A stretch of 64,000 nucleotides of DNA from Acanthosepion esculentum (taxonomy: Eukaryota; Mollusca; Cephalopoda; Sepiida; Sepiidae). Below the pieces are notes generated by a model. It saw nothing but the letters and a program-made list of their open reading frames with translations, was not told the DNA's origin and searched no databases. Shown here in pieces: positions 31,341-41,720 of the stretch (position 1 is the first letter of the stretch; each line of letters begins with the position of its first letter). The stretch is from positions 13,451,434 to 13,515,433 of the forward strand of contig OZ038482.1 of the NCBI GenBank assembly GCA_964036315.1, written 5' to 3'. The translations under genes were made by a program, and so were the position numbers.

Positions 31341-31385
31341 ATGTCCGATAAAAAACGAAACGCATCACACGAAAAGTTATTTTCC
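31341..31385 (+). ncRNA. hammerhead-like motif, P family copy 2 (decayed)
   Basis: GTCCGATAAAAAACGAAACGC followed by ATCACACG aligns with 911-950, but the hairpin between the two core blocks is gone. A relic only. Confidence 0.25.
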
Positions 31386-31514
31386 ATGATTTTCATAGAT
31401 TTTCCTAAAGCTAAATTTGTTATAACTGATCCATATACTGAGGTATTTAAAGAATTTAGTATTTACTAATTACACTTCTTGGATTTTTTATGATGGATCC
31501 TGTTGCTATCACTG

Positions 31515-32130
31515 CTTTCATTTCAATTCCAGATCGTAGCTTCTCTTTTGGAAAAGTTGATCTTGATTCCGACTTTTTGGAACACTAAGTGCCACGCTGA
31601 GATCCGAAGACGTATTGGAATGGCCAAAAACGCATTCCAAAACCTAAAGAGATTATTACGAGACAAGAGGATTTATTTGTTTTTTTTTAAGAAAAGATTG
31701 CTGAGCTGCTACGTGGCATCTGTCCTCTTTTACAGCAGCAAATGTTGGACGGTCTCCTCGAAGATGAAAAGGACACTCGAGGCAACGGAGGTATAGTTCT
31801 ACAGAAGGACGCTAAGGATACCATGGACCTAGCCTATGAGCAACGATGAGATTTTGAAGGGGATGCACAGCTTATACTTAACATCAGGAAGAGGCAGCTG
31901 AAGTTTCTGGGACGCGTAATGAGAAAGTAGGGCCTGGAGAATCTGATACTCACGGGTCGAATAGAGGGAATGAGAGACAAGGGAAAGCAACGCATAACAT
32001 ACCTGGCGGGCTTAAACAAATGGATGACAGAACGTGGCTAGGGGAGGTGGCAGAGGGACGAGGCATTGAGAGTTACAAGAGATAGGGGAAGTGAACCATG
32101 ATCGCCTACGCCCTGAAGGGTCTCGGCATA
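31515..32130 (+). pseudogene. LINE-A reverse transcriptase C-terminal relic
   Basis: Plus strand: CHAEIRRRIGMAKNAFQNLK, LLRDKRIYLFFFKKRLLSCY, CWTVSSKMKRTLEATE, then, with frameshifts, FYRRTLRIPWT, and a terminal REGSRHIKK-type end. This is the thumb-to-C-terminus part of an endonuclease/RT LINE. The same region is at 47110-47665 in better agreement with the family (FYRRMMRITWTEHVSND). Confidence 0.75.
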
Positions 32131-32272
32131 TAAAAAAAGAGAGGTGGAACATGTTGATAATGAGCTCAGTTTTTATTAGGTATACAATGTCTGTGTCCAA
32201 TGTGTTGGCCTAAGCTATGTTTTCCTAATAATTTTATGTTTATTATAATCGCCAGTAAGCCGGTGTCATAAA

Positions 32273-32880
32273 CCAAATTTAACGCATCCTGGGTAAGACG
32301 ATAAACTACATCCGTGTCCTGGGTAAGACGATAAACTACATCCAACAGCAAGACCTCTGATCAGGGGGTTTTGAGGAGCATGGAACCACCTCTTAATTGT
32401 TTTTATAAGGTTTCTTTACATTCTTAGAGATATTGTTGAAGCAATTGTTTTAAAATATATGATATTGAAGAGACAAGTGAATTGGTACTGCGTTTCTTAT
32501 TCGGTAGGTAATTTGTTGAGCTGACGAAATATCACCAGATGTCTAATATATTGTTACATGATATATTAGTGCATATATCAGGTTTACCCTTACCCGGGGT
32601 GGTAGAAACCTGATAGGGTCCCAAATATGGGCAAATAGTTAACCCCCAAACTGGGGTCGAAACACTATGAAAGTGTAAAAATAGGTTTTAATGCCAGCAA
32701 CACATTTTTGGGGGAAAATTATTACCGGCAATACATTATTTCCAGCAATATATTTGTTAAGAAAAAAATATTAACAACAGTGCATTTTTGAAGAAAAAAG
32801 TATTACCAGCAATAGATTTTTGGAAAAAAATATTACCAACAATAAAATTAAACGCCGCAATGGGTTATTACCCACGTAGA
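32273..32880 (+). mobile_element. M-family retroposon, copy 2
   Basis: Two to three 30 bp units (GGGTAAGACGATAAACTACA), then the body (CCTCTGATCAGGGGGTTTTG, GGAACCACCTCTTAATTG). About 190 bp (32400-32590) not present in copy 1 follows, then CCCGGGGTGGTAG and the A/T-rich TTACC(G/A)GCAATA repeats. Its far 3' tail is not the standard one. Confidence 0.75.
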
Positions 32881-32997
32881 ACAAACCAAACTAAAATCAA
32901 ATCTATAAAGTTCGACCATCAATAGTTTAACATGACTTTCTATCAGAGGATTGGATATGTGGAAAAGTTCCTGACGTTTTTATTCGAAAAACATTAC

Positions 32998-33480
32998 ATT
33001 ATTCGGACTATTGTCCTCATCTTTGTCGCCATATTTATTACAACGTTTCGGCCGTTGTACGCTCCGACCTTTTTCAGGTGGTTGGAATGTCAAACTGAAC
33101 CCATTATTTCGCTCACTGGGGTAGACTGTTCTAGTTCCACGTGCGATGTTTTTAATGGATGTCAGTTATCAGTTATCTCCTGTTAATTCCCCTCTCCACT
33201 GCCTTAGGCGAGTATTGAACTCACACTCTTTGGGTCCTGTCACTGGATCTAACTAACGCCTTTATCCACTGTGCCATGTGTCCTTGTGTATGAATTTCTG
33301 GTTATTATAAACCTAATCTCTTCAGTAACATTTTTTACCAGTGCTCATATTGCAATTTTTGCTGTTATCATATCATATATTTTTACCATAGCTCATATTG
33401 CAATTTTTGTTGTTATCATATCATATATTTTTACCAGAGCTCATATTGCAATTTTTGTTGTTGTTATCACTTTTCTCTGG
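32998..33480 (-). mobile_element. N-family SINE, longest copy
   Basis: Minus strand, 5' to 3': three tandem subrepeats with GAGCTCATATTGC-type sequence in reverse (33480-33340), a linker, tRNA-like head with A-box-like ATGGCACAGTGGATAAAGGC (about 33277-33258) and B-box-like GAGTTCAATACTC (about 33217-33205), body, hammerhead-like block (CTGAAAA, GGTCG...CGGCC, GAAAC; one core base changed) at about 33083-33042, and the tail to 32998. The same subrepeats precede the head in 37935-38320, so they belong to the element. Confidence 0.75.
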
Positions 33481-33775
33481 CACTCATTATTATTGGTTCC
33501 CATATTATATTAATTTCTATGCTTGGTCGGCTCAGGAGATTTTTGTGGCCTAGCATATGTGCTGATTCCTTAAGTTTACGAATTTTCCAATGGTGTTGTT
33601 TGTCTATGATCTCAACCTGATCCCACAGAAGGCGGCGATCTCCCTTTTCTCTCCATATGTGGTCAGCCACGCCTGATTTTTCCACGTTTCAGCCGTTGTA
33701 TTCATGTTACAGCTTTCTGGTGTTCTTAAAGCCTTACCTTAAGGGGGCGGCCTGTCTCTCCTTTATATCTTTTTC
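33481..33775 (-). pseudogene. Penelope-like GIY-YIG nuclease fragment (minus)
   Basis: Minus strand: GETGRPLKVRL, a stop, EHQKAVT, then, in frame from 33685, KSGVADHIWREKGDRRLLWD, VEIIDKQHHWKIRKLKESAH, LLSRPSIEINIIWEPII and a stop at 33467-33469. The GETGRPL...R...EH pattern followed by the Glu-containing KESAHM helix is the GIY-YIG endonuclease region found at the C-terminus of Penelope-like RT proteins. The upstream RT is absent. Confidence 0.68.
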
Positions 33776-33990
33776 AGCAGCTGCCCGGGATAGCGTACAC
33801 ACAGTCGTTAGTCATGTTCTCCTCTATGGGGGGGTCTTACTCGGGAGAGGTATCTGCGAAGTGTCGTCGAGCTATCCCGTGCAGCTGCGGAAAGGAATAT
33901 GAAGGGGAGACAGGCCGCCCCTTAAGGTAAGGCTTTAAGAACACCAGAAAGCTGTAACACGAGGGGAGGTTTATGCATTTACTGGATGCC
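33776..33990 (+). pseudogene. Penelope-like GIY-YIG nuclease fragment (plus)
   Basis: Plus strand: CRRAIPCSCGKEYEGETGRP followed by an L, then, with a frameshift, the same KVRL...EHQKAVT segment as the neighbouring minus-strand fragment. The shared part forms inverted arms of about 58 bp (33708-33768 and 33900-33958). The two relics therefore lie head to head. Confidence 0.65.
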
Positions 33991-34489
33991 GCTAATAGCC
34001 GGAGGAATACCTAATTCCTTCCGTGTAGTAATTTCCGCGTATAGCAAATCCGATCGTTGCTAGTTAACCCCTTTTTTAGTCTTATGCTAGGTAATGTAAG
34101 CAAAGTAAAGAAACACTATCTCTCTTTCTATGTGACATTTCATTTCACAGCATAAACGACCATAGCTCTCCATAACGTTCTTTCAATTATTACTCTTAAT
34201 TCGTCTTTATCATTCCTTTTGGGTTTTTGTGATCCTTGTTCCTTCATCAAATTACGATTTCATAAGATTTCAAATCGGTTTGAATTTTAAAATTTTCCAA
34301 GCCTTCTTTTTTCAAGATGTGTTAGAAAAGTGTCAAATGTCTCTGTCTGATGGCTTGCAGCTGTTCCTTTGTAGTTTGTAAAAAGGATTTCTTTGCACAA
34401 AGGAGCCTGAATTAAAGAAAAAAAAACTATTGATATTTTATTCTTACTGAAACCATATGAAATACCGATTTTCATATTAATAAGATGGA
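33991..34489. other. mostly unrecognised; possible LINE-A fragment
   Basis: A minus-strand fragment near 34115-34185 resembles the LINE-A C-terminus (CATAGCTCTCCATAACG). Nothing else was recognised. Confidence 0.35.
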
Positions 34490-34493
34490 TGGA

Positions 34494-34566
<73 letters not shown>

Positions 34567-34617
34567 CGGTCTGTTCGTATCTACCTATCTATATATCTAT
34601 CGCAATCTATTCAAATA

Positions 34618-34656
<39 letters not shown>

Positions 34657-34696
34657 TTCAGTCTGTTCGTATCTACCTATCTATATATCTATCGCA

Positions 34697-34764
<68 letters not shown>

Positions 34765-34811
34765 CAGTCTGTTCGTATCTACCTATCTATATATCTATCG
34801 CAATCTATTCA

Positions 34812-34858
<47 letters not shown>

Positions 34859-34907
34859 TTCAGTCTGTTCGTATCTACCTATCTATATATCTATCGCAAT
34901 CTATTCA

Positions 34908-34978
<71 letters not shown>

Positions 34979-35027
34979 TTCAGTCTGTTCGTATCTACCT
35001 ATCTATATATCTATCGCAATCTATTCA

Positions 35028-35060
<33 letters not shown>
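34490..35060. repeat. (TATC)n array with recurrent 60 bp insert
   Basis: Blocks of pure TATC alternate with a conserved insert, GTCTGTTCGTATCTACC followed by ATCGCAATCTATTCATATC, five times (about 34566, 34660, 34767, 34862, 34982). The larger repeat unit is therefore about 90 to 120 bp. Long open frames through it are artefacts. Confidence 0.95.
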
Positions 35061-35099
35061 CATTTCCATCATACATTTCTATGCTTATATCTATCTCTC

Positions 35100-35215
35100 A
35101 AAATGCAGAGAGAAAGCGAGAGAGAGAGAGAGTGTGTGTGTGTATGTATGAGAGAGAGAGAGAGAGAGGGTGCGTGCGTGTGTGCGTGCGTGCGTGTGTG
35201 TCTGTGTGTGTGTAA
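35100..35215. repeat. (GA)n/(GT)n compound microsatellite
   Basis: GAGAGA blocks, GTGTGT blocks and GTGC variants. The following stretch, 35216-35584, has no recognised feature. Confidence 0.95.
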
Positions 35216-35584
35216 GTCGTTACAAGAAGACAGAGGATAAAAATATCCGGTTGCAAAAAACTGCACAAGTCATTGGACATTTCGATTAAGAGACAATCTG
35301 ATATGAAAATCGATAAAGAACTTTTACGATCCAAACGTGTAAGGTGTCCATCGTATGTTTCGTCGATCTTTCGCCTCGGAGATAAGGCTATATAAATTCT
35401 GTATCGAAAATAGACGCCAATAAAAAGAAGCATAAAACTTTCCGTTGAATAAAATGAGGTTGCAGCTTCGTTACGCCATTGCTGACGACAAGGACAGGTT
35501 CACATGTGAGTCCAGACCATAAAAAACTGCTGTGGGAAACAAAGGTAATAATAAAAGTCGATGCTCAAAGTAAAATATTTTAGT

Positions 35585-36140
35585 TGTAAATCTTCCCTTT
35601 CTGTGTGCCCTGTTCCTTCAGGACGTGGGCGATCATGGCTCTCTCTCCACAACTTCCAGTTGTGGCTCTTAGTAAGGTTTAACTTTTTGTTTTCTCCCCT
35701 AATCCTTGTTCTGTCGACCATTGAAGTTCGTTAGGCATGTTTCTCGCCCTCCTTTTTCTTACGTTCACTATGTCCTCTGTGTGTTAAATTCCCTAATTTT
35801 CAATTGTCTCTTTCTGATTCTAAATATGTGACCTTTTTGTTTTTAATTTTCTCTGAGACTTCGGCATTATTCACATATTCGGTTCATGATATTCTCCTGT
35901 AGAACCACATTTCTGTTGCCCCAAATCTCTTCTTCATATATAAGGATATTGTCCAGCGTTCATTGCCATATAGGAGGGCCAATATTGCATAACAGTTCAG
36001 TACTCTTTTCTTCGTTTCTATCAAAGTTTTCTCGTTTCTTAATAATTTACTAAGCTTTTCGAAGGTATTTCATTACTACTTCACATTTCGTTGTCACATA
36101 TCCGTCCTATGTTAAAACACTTCCTAGATATCTAAACAGA
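35585..36140 (-). pseudogene. LINE-A reverse transcriptase C-terminal relic
   Basis: Minus strand from 36140: KFLFRYLGSVL, CEVVMKYLRKA, STELLCNIG and, with frameshifts, the FYRR/WT and KRQLK regions, ending in the ...HVLKEQGTQ-type terminus near 35590. The preceding domain of the same LINE continues at 36575-36826 and 37667-37920, with two insertions between. Confidence 0.7.
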
Positions 36141-36574
36141 AATTTTTGTGATGTCAACGAACATTCGTTTGGCACATTTGTGATGTCAACGAATACTCGT
36201 TGTCTTTTTCGTAATACTCGTTGTAGTAGAGACTTTGTAATCGTAGATACAACTATAGTAACGCCGTTGAACAATACTGGTGTCAGACGCCTTCGAATAA
36301 CACTCGCACTAATAGTACTTGCTCGATAATACTCGCTCGAACAGTAACCCGTATAGTGATCCGAATAGAGAAATAGTATAGTGAATAGAGAATAGAGGTC
36401 CGTATAATAATAGAGGATAGACTAGAAATAGAGATCCGAATAGTAATAGAGGATAGATTAGAAATGACGATCGTTAGTCGTGAGCTATTTTCTACATATA
36501 TATGTAGGTCACGTGGTCTACTTAATTCAATAATGGGATCGCCTGTGTTTGCTCACCTGTTGTTTAAACTCAAG
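36141..36574. other. insertion of unknown type within LINE-A relic
   Basis: About 430 bp interrupts the LINE frame. It contains a 32-35 bp tandem duplication at its left side (TTTGTGATGTCAACGAA at about 36154 and 36178) and many TAATAGAGGATAGA-like repeats. Possibly an LTR, but I could not find matching termini or a target duplication. Confidence 0.4.
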
Positions 36575-36826
36575 TGACGGCAGCGACACTTTATTTTTAT
36601 ATAACAATTTTGCTGTCTCCAATCGTTAGTTCGCATCTTGGTCTGTTCGTCTTGCTGACAACCGTCCATTCTGTTTTCTTACAATTGGTGTTTAGTCTTG
36701 TCTTCTCTCTTTCTTTAATCGCCTTCTGCAGGATTTCCTGTAATTTCCTTTCTGTGCCTTTTATCAACACTGCGTCATCTGCATATCTTATGTTGTTAAG
36801 ATCGTACCTGCCAATAATGAATCCTG
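36575..36826 (-). pseudogene. LINE-A reverse transcriptase, YADD region
   Basis: Minus strand: NPGFIIGRYDLNNIRYADDA, then VLIKGTERKLQEILQKAIKE. YADD is the RT catalytic motif (motif C), at about 36775. This piece joins the palm region at 37667-37920 once the foldback element is removed. Confidence 0.8.
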
Positions 36827-37666
36827 GGGTTAATTTACAGTATAAGCACCAAAAGTTCCCGGTATTGAGAATCTACCATTCTGGTGTGAAACTGCCTGGT
36901 TATTTCGAAAATGACATTAAAACATTGCGCTTGATTATTGTTTAGAAGTTATCGACAATGTAAGTCCGACTTCTTTCTCGTCGCATACACAGAACGTCCG
37001 CCATTACTGGCTTTGTTTAAATACGTTTGTCTCGAGTAGTCATGTGGCTCGGAAGTTTCACTTGTCTTGATTACTGCGCAATGTGCAACGTTTGAAATGA
37101 ATGCGCGAAAAAACATAAAATGCGACAACTAAAATAAAATAAAATGAAATAAAATACAATTTCGTGTCTGAAAAGTAAAAGAAGGATTTTTTTTCCTTTT
37201 TTTATGTAACGATATTTTATTGCGTCGTAGAAGCTTCTTGAGTTTAAAGCTTCATAAATTACATTTTAGGGTGAGATTCTGTTTCATTAGCTATAAGCAG
37301 AATTATTAAGGATAATAAAGAAAAAATACTATTCATTTAAAATTTCATTTTTAGAAATATGCGCTTTTTAAAATAACATCCGCGAAAATCGCGCAGTAAT
37401 CAAGACGAGTAAGATATGAAAAGCTGTAAAAAGGCCGTTAACTAACTAAGCTTCCGCGCATTACCACTAGAGGCAAATGTATTTAAATAACGCCAGTAAT
37501 GTCGGCCGGACGACGTGAAAGAGATCTAACTTACATTGATGATAAATCAAAAGCGGTAATCGAGCGCAATGTTTTCATACCATTTTTTAAATAACCAGGC
37601 AATTTCACACCAGAATGGTACTTTCTCAATACCAGGTTTGTTTGGTACTTATACTGCAAATTAACC
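36827..37666. mobile_element. foldback DNA element with long inverted arms
   Basis: About 840 bp inserted in the LINE-A RT. Inverted ends GGTTAATTT(A/G)CAGTATAAG continue as similar inverted sequence for at least 130 bp, and less well to about 300 bp on each side (for example TTGATTACTGCGC and GCGCAGTAATCAA). The flanks (G/A)AATCCTG at 36819-36826 and 37667-37674 look like an 8 bp target duplication, slightly diverged. No coding capacity. TSD size and GG start would fit Mutator- or Merlin-like elements, but the superfamily is not established. Confidence 0.75.
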
Positions 37667-37920
37667 AAATCCTGGTAGGACTATTAATTGTCTCAGTATC
37701 GCGTCGTGTATGTATAGGTTGAATAAGTCCAGTGAGAAAACACATCCTTGTTTTACGTCCATTTCTATGTGTGTCTGCATGAAGGCAGTTATAGGTTGGA
37801 AGATGTTTCCGAAATAAATCAAGCTTATCTAGTAGTTCGAATAGTTCTTTGTGTTGTAAATTCCATACTTCGTACATTAATTTCCGCCAGTGGCTTTTGA
37901 AAAGATTTAGAACAACTATT
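37667..37920 (-). pseudogene. LINE-A reverse transcriptase, palm region
   Basis: Minus strand: KSHWRKLMYEVWNLQHKELF, ELLDKLDLF, then a frameshifted GRKTRMCFLTGL (family pattern VKQGCVLSxDLFNLY). This is the segment between RT motifs A and B, continuing in 36575-36826. Confidence 0.65.
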
Positions 37921-37934
37921 AAGATACATATATA

Positions 37935-38320
37935 TATATATAGTGCCAGAGAAAAACAATGAATAACAACAGAAATTGAAATATAAGCTCTGGTAAAAAT
38001 GCAATAATAATAACAAAAATTGTAATATGAGCACTGGTAAAAAGGTTGATGAGATATTAGGTTTATAAATCCCCAAAATTCATACGGAGATGTCCCCAAG
38101 GACACATGACCCAGTGGATACAGACATTGGTTAGATCCAGTGACTGGACCCAAAGAGTTGTGAGTTCAATACCAGGCCACAGCAGAAGAACTTGGAGAGT
38201 TGACTTAAAAAAAAACTAGAACTATTTCAATTATATGAAGAAATCCGGAGCTTGTGAATACGTCAATGAAGATGAGGATAACGGTCTGAATAATGTAAAT
38301 AATGCATGTATATATGTAAA
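37935..38320 (+). mobile_element. N-family SINE, plus-strand copy
   Basis: Two subrepeats with ATGAGCACTGGTAAAAA, a linker, a tRNA-like head (A-box-like GACCCAGTGGATACAG, about 38106-38121; B-box-like GTGAGTTCAATACC, about 38160-38173), a body, then ATATGAAGAAATCCGGAGC and the tail GATGAGGATAACGGTCTG. The second half of the hammerhead-like block is deleted. Confidence 0.7.
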
Positions 38321-38599
38321 GAGTGTTCTAATAAGTTAGGACAATTTTAAATTCTTTTTCTTTCAGATTTAACAACTTAAGTCTTTGGCAATTTCAACCC
38401 TGGACAGATTAACAATAAGGCTACAAGAGGGTAATTGAATGACAAAATAGAATATACTCTTAAAAAATCGTACCTTATGCGTTTTGTCCTTCAAAAGTAA
38501 CCCTGTATCATCACCGTTTCTCGACATAGATTTGCAACTGGTGTTTTTGTATTTCTTTCTTTCCTCCTCATTCATGAGATTACATTAATAGAACCATAA

Positions 38600-38660
38600 T
38601 TAGTCCGAAGAAGTCCTTTCGAAGGACGAAACGCGCAGCGTAAGATTTTTTGACATTCTA
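38600..38660 (+). ncRNA. hammerhead-like motif, P family copy 3
   Basis: CCGAAGA (38605-38611; one change from CUGANGA), then A and a 6 bp hairpin GTCCTT-TCG-AAGGAC (38613-38627), then GAAAC (38628-38632) and GCGCAGCG. The hairpin is intact, but U4 of the core is C and an extra A precedes the hairpin. Followed by a (TA)n array (38668-38745). Confidence 0.35.
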
Positions 38661-38667
38661 AAATTAC

Positions 38668-38745
<78 letters not shown>
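38668..38745. repeat. (TA)n microsatellite
   Basis: Pure TA run directly after the P-family motif. Confidence 0.98.
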
Positions 38746-38747
<2 letters not shown>

Positions 38748-38854
38748 ACAGCAAAAAACAAAAACAAAAAAAAGCACAATTACCTCAACATGGAAAAAGT
38801 CTATTTTAAGCTGGTCTGTACGCAGCTATCATCAGCCCCTAAGTATGCTTTGTT

Positions 38855-38940
38855 ATAATAATACATCGAGCTCTCTGTGGATCAGTTTTAATAATTAATC
38901 TTACTAGGATCCACTCGGATTATATACCAATCCTGGGGAC
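38855..38940 (+). repeat. Q repeat, copy 2
   Basis: Same blocks as 14090-14187 (ATACATCGAGCTC, TGTGGATCAGTTTTAAT, ACTAGGATCCAC, GGATTATATACCAA). Confidence 0.65.
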
Positions 38941-38946
38941 ATATTA

Positions 38947-38989
38947 GTTCCATTTCCTCGTCAAGCGAATCTTGACGAGGAAATGGAAC
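38947..38989. repeat. perfect 19 bp hairpin
   Basis: Arms 38947-38965 (GTTCCATTTCCTCGTCAAG) and 38971-38989 are exact reverse complements around a 5-base loop. Stem length matches 11633-11680 but the sequence is unrelated. Confidence 0.92.
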
Positions 38990-39187
38990 AAATATCTTTA
39001 ATTTAATAACAAAATTAAATTCGAAGCTTTTAGCTTCCATTTTTGAAACATGGTTATTGCTGTGTAGCGAAAAAAAAACATATTTTAAATCCGATAATTT
39101 ATAATATTAATGCTCTGTAAATTTACATTGAGCACTATTGTGTAAAAATAAAAATATCTATAAGAACACCGGATATATATGTTCTTT

Positions 39188-39189
<2 letters not shown>

Positions 39190-39246
<57 letters not shown>

Positions 39247-39415
39247 TTCTTCCCGAGAAGCGCTATTTGGTGGCACGGCGATTGCATTTATTAGGAAACA
39301 GTCTGTCGCCTCTGAGTGTTGATTTCAATGTCCACTTTTATATTTACATACCCTCTATCTCTGCTATTGAGCAATTTATCCCATAAATATAGCATACCTT
39401 AACACTATCTTTTCG
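39190..39415 (+). repeat. (TA)n array plus G-family repeat
   Basis: TA run (39190-39241), then a G-family copy: GGCGATTGCATTTATTAGGA, AACAGTCTGTCGCCTC and the end block ATTGAGCAATTTATCCCATA. The core block before GGCGA is decayed. A (TA)n/(GA)n array follows (39418-39482). Confidence 0.7.
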
Positions 39416-39849
39416 AATATATATATATATAGAGAGAGAGAGAGAGTGAGAGAGAGAGAGAAAGAGAGAGTGAGAGAGAGAGATTAAAAACCAAACCAAG
39501 TAATCATATGACATTCTTCTAACAAGAGCCACAAGTTTTCCTTTTTTTGTTGATCAATTGAAAGTAATGTATCTCCGTAGGGATTGACATGATGAAACGA
39601 GATGTACAACGAATTGAATGAGATTTATTACCTGTTTTTTTTTCTTTCTCTTCTTAAATTTTCGATCAATTCTTCGTCTAAGCAGATTTATTCAAGGCTT
39701 ATTCATTTAGAATTTAATTAAAACCCACAGAAAAACAATAATCAATTGTTGACAATCTCCGGATGTTGGTCAGTTTATATGTTGCCCAAATCCATGACAA
39801 TCATCTACATTGTTTGATTTACTTTTATTGTTCACTTGGAACTACAAAC

Positions 39850-39950
39850 ATAACGAATGGCTTAGTGTGAGACAAGACATTTAGAAACCCATAGATTGCA
39901 TGTTCGATCACTACTGTGTACTAGTGTCGTACTAGTTAATAAGCTTAATG
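39850..39950 (+). repeat. possible tRNA-derived SINE head
   Basis: A-box-like AATGGCTTAGTGTGAGAC (39857-39874) and B-box-like CATGTTCGATCACTA (about 39900-39914) at tRNA-like spacing. No second copy in the window, so weakly supported. Nothing else was recognised in 39483-40148. Confidence 0.4.
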
Positions 39951-40148
39951 TGGCCCCCAAACCAGAGAGAATCTAATGATAATTTGTGAGAATACCTTGA
40001 TAATCATTGCTCTAAAGTTAGGGAGAAATGTTCGACTATCCAGACGCAAAGCCACAGTAATAAGACCCCCATCTAAAGTATTAATCATTTGCAAGTATGG
40101 TTACTAAACAATGATTCATACTTAGATTATCAAGTAAGTGACCTCACA

Positions 40149-40181
40149 CAGTATTCATATGCGTTATCTTGCGTCCGATAA

Positions 40182-40233
<52 letters not shown>

Positions 40234-40263
40234 TATTCATATGCGTTATCTTGTGTCCGATAA

Positions 40264-40311
<48 letters not shown>

Positions 40312-40341
40312 TATTCATATGCGTTATCTTGTGTCCGATAA

Positions 40342-40383
<42 letters not shown>

Positions 40384-40413
40384 TATTCATATGCGTTATC
40401 TTGTGTCCGATAA

Positions 40414-40473
<60 letters not shown>

Positions 40474-40503
40474 TATTCATATGCGTTATCTTGTGTCCGA
40501 TAA

Positions 40504-40561
<58 letters not shown>

Positions 40562-40591
40562 TATTCATATGCGTTATCTTGTGTCCGATAA

Positions 40592-40657
<66 letters not shown>

Positions 40658-40689
40658 TATTCATATGCGTTATCTTGTGTCCGATAAGT

Positions 40690-40741
<52 letters not shown>

Positions 40742-40771
40742 TATTCATATGCGTTATCTTGTGTCCGATAA

Positions 40772-40819
<48 letters not shown>

Positions 40820-40849
40820 TATTCATATGCGTTATCTTGTGTCCGATAA

Positions 40850-40899
<50 letters not shown>

Positions 40900-40929
40900 T
40901 ATTCATATGCGTTATCTTGTGTCCGATAA

Positions 40930-40985
<56 letters not shown>

Positions 40986-41015
40986 TATTCATATGCGTTA
41001 TCTTGTGTCCGATAA

Positions 41016-41057
<42 letters not shown>

Positions 41058-41088
41058 TATTCATATGCGTTATCTTGTGTCCGATAAG

Positions 41089-41134
<46 letters not shown>

Positions 41135-41171
41135 TATACAGTATTCATATGCGTTATCTTGTGTCCGATAA

Positions 41172-41221
<50 letters not shown>

Positions 41222-41251
41222 TATTCATATGCGTTATCTTGTGTCCGATAA

Positions 41252-41327
<76 letters not shown>

Positions 41328-41357
41328 TATTCATATGCGTTATCTTGTGTCCGATAA

Positions 41358-41395
<38 letters not shown>
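40149..41395. repeat. (TA)n array with 15 regularly spaced 34 bp islands
   Basis: Fifteen copies of an island (starting CAGTATTCATATGCGTTATC and ending GTCCGATAAGTA) separated by pure (TA)n of variable length, so the period is about 70 to 110 bp. Fourteen islands are identical as far as I can see; the first differs by one base (TTGCGTCC for TTGTGTCC) and adjoins unique sequence, so the array probably grew from there. Each island has TTATC and GATAA as a short inverted repeat. Confidence 0.95.
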
Positions 41396-41398
<3 letters not shown>

Positions 41399-41527
41399 TG
41401 AACATAGAAGTCAACACTTAGAGGCGACAGTCTGTTTCCAGACTTCTATTTTCACTTTTATATTTACACACGCTCTATCTCTGATATTGAGCACTTTATC
41501 CCATAAATATAGCACACTTTATATTTC

Positions 41528-41530
<3 letters not shown>
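41395..41530 (+). repeat. G-family repeat, shortened copy
   Basis: The left arm (AAAAGTGAACATAGAAGTCA...GACAGTCTGTTTC) joins directly to the end of the right arm and the end block, so the centre with the hammerhead-like core is deleted. A (TA)n array (41532-41612) follows. Confidence 0.75.
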
Positions 41531-41612
<82 letters not shown>

Positions 41613-41624
41613 CTGTCTATATCT

Positions 41625-41720
41625 CTGATTATGATTACTTGCATTATTTACATTATTCGGACTGTTATCTTCATCTTCATTGCCATATTCACAACGTTTC
41701 GGCCGTTGTACGCTCTCATA
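41625..41720 (-). repeat. N-family SINE 3' fragment
   Basis: Minus strand: GAGCGTACAACGGCCGAAAC, GTTGTGAATATGGCAATGAA and the tail with ACAGTCCGAATAATGTAAA. Confidence 0.7.

Noticed and set aside
33686..33740. Hammerhead-like GAAAC block on the minus strand
   Set aside because: It is the coding sequence of the Penelope GIY-YIG fragment (EHQKAVT region); no CUGANGA precedes it.
34485..35240. 251-codon open frame of YLSIYLSI repeats
   Set aside because: Translation of (TATC)n; not a gene.
39850..39950. True tRNA gene
   Set aside because: A- and B-box-like motifs only; no acceptor stem or complete cloverleaf could be drawn. The same applies to 43355-43440 and 49968-50130.
40149..41395. CRISPR-like array of repeats and spacers
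   Set aside because: The spacers are only (TA)n of varying length, the setting is an animal genome, and there are no cas genes. It is a compound minisatellite.
40164..41421. Long open frames with IYIYIY products in the TA arrays
   Set aside because: TA repeats have no stop codons in some frames on either strand; the products are pure repeat translation. The same holds for 12115-12357, 13247-13475 and 14321-14617.
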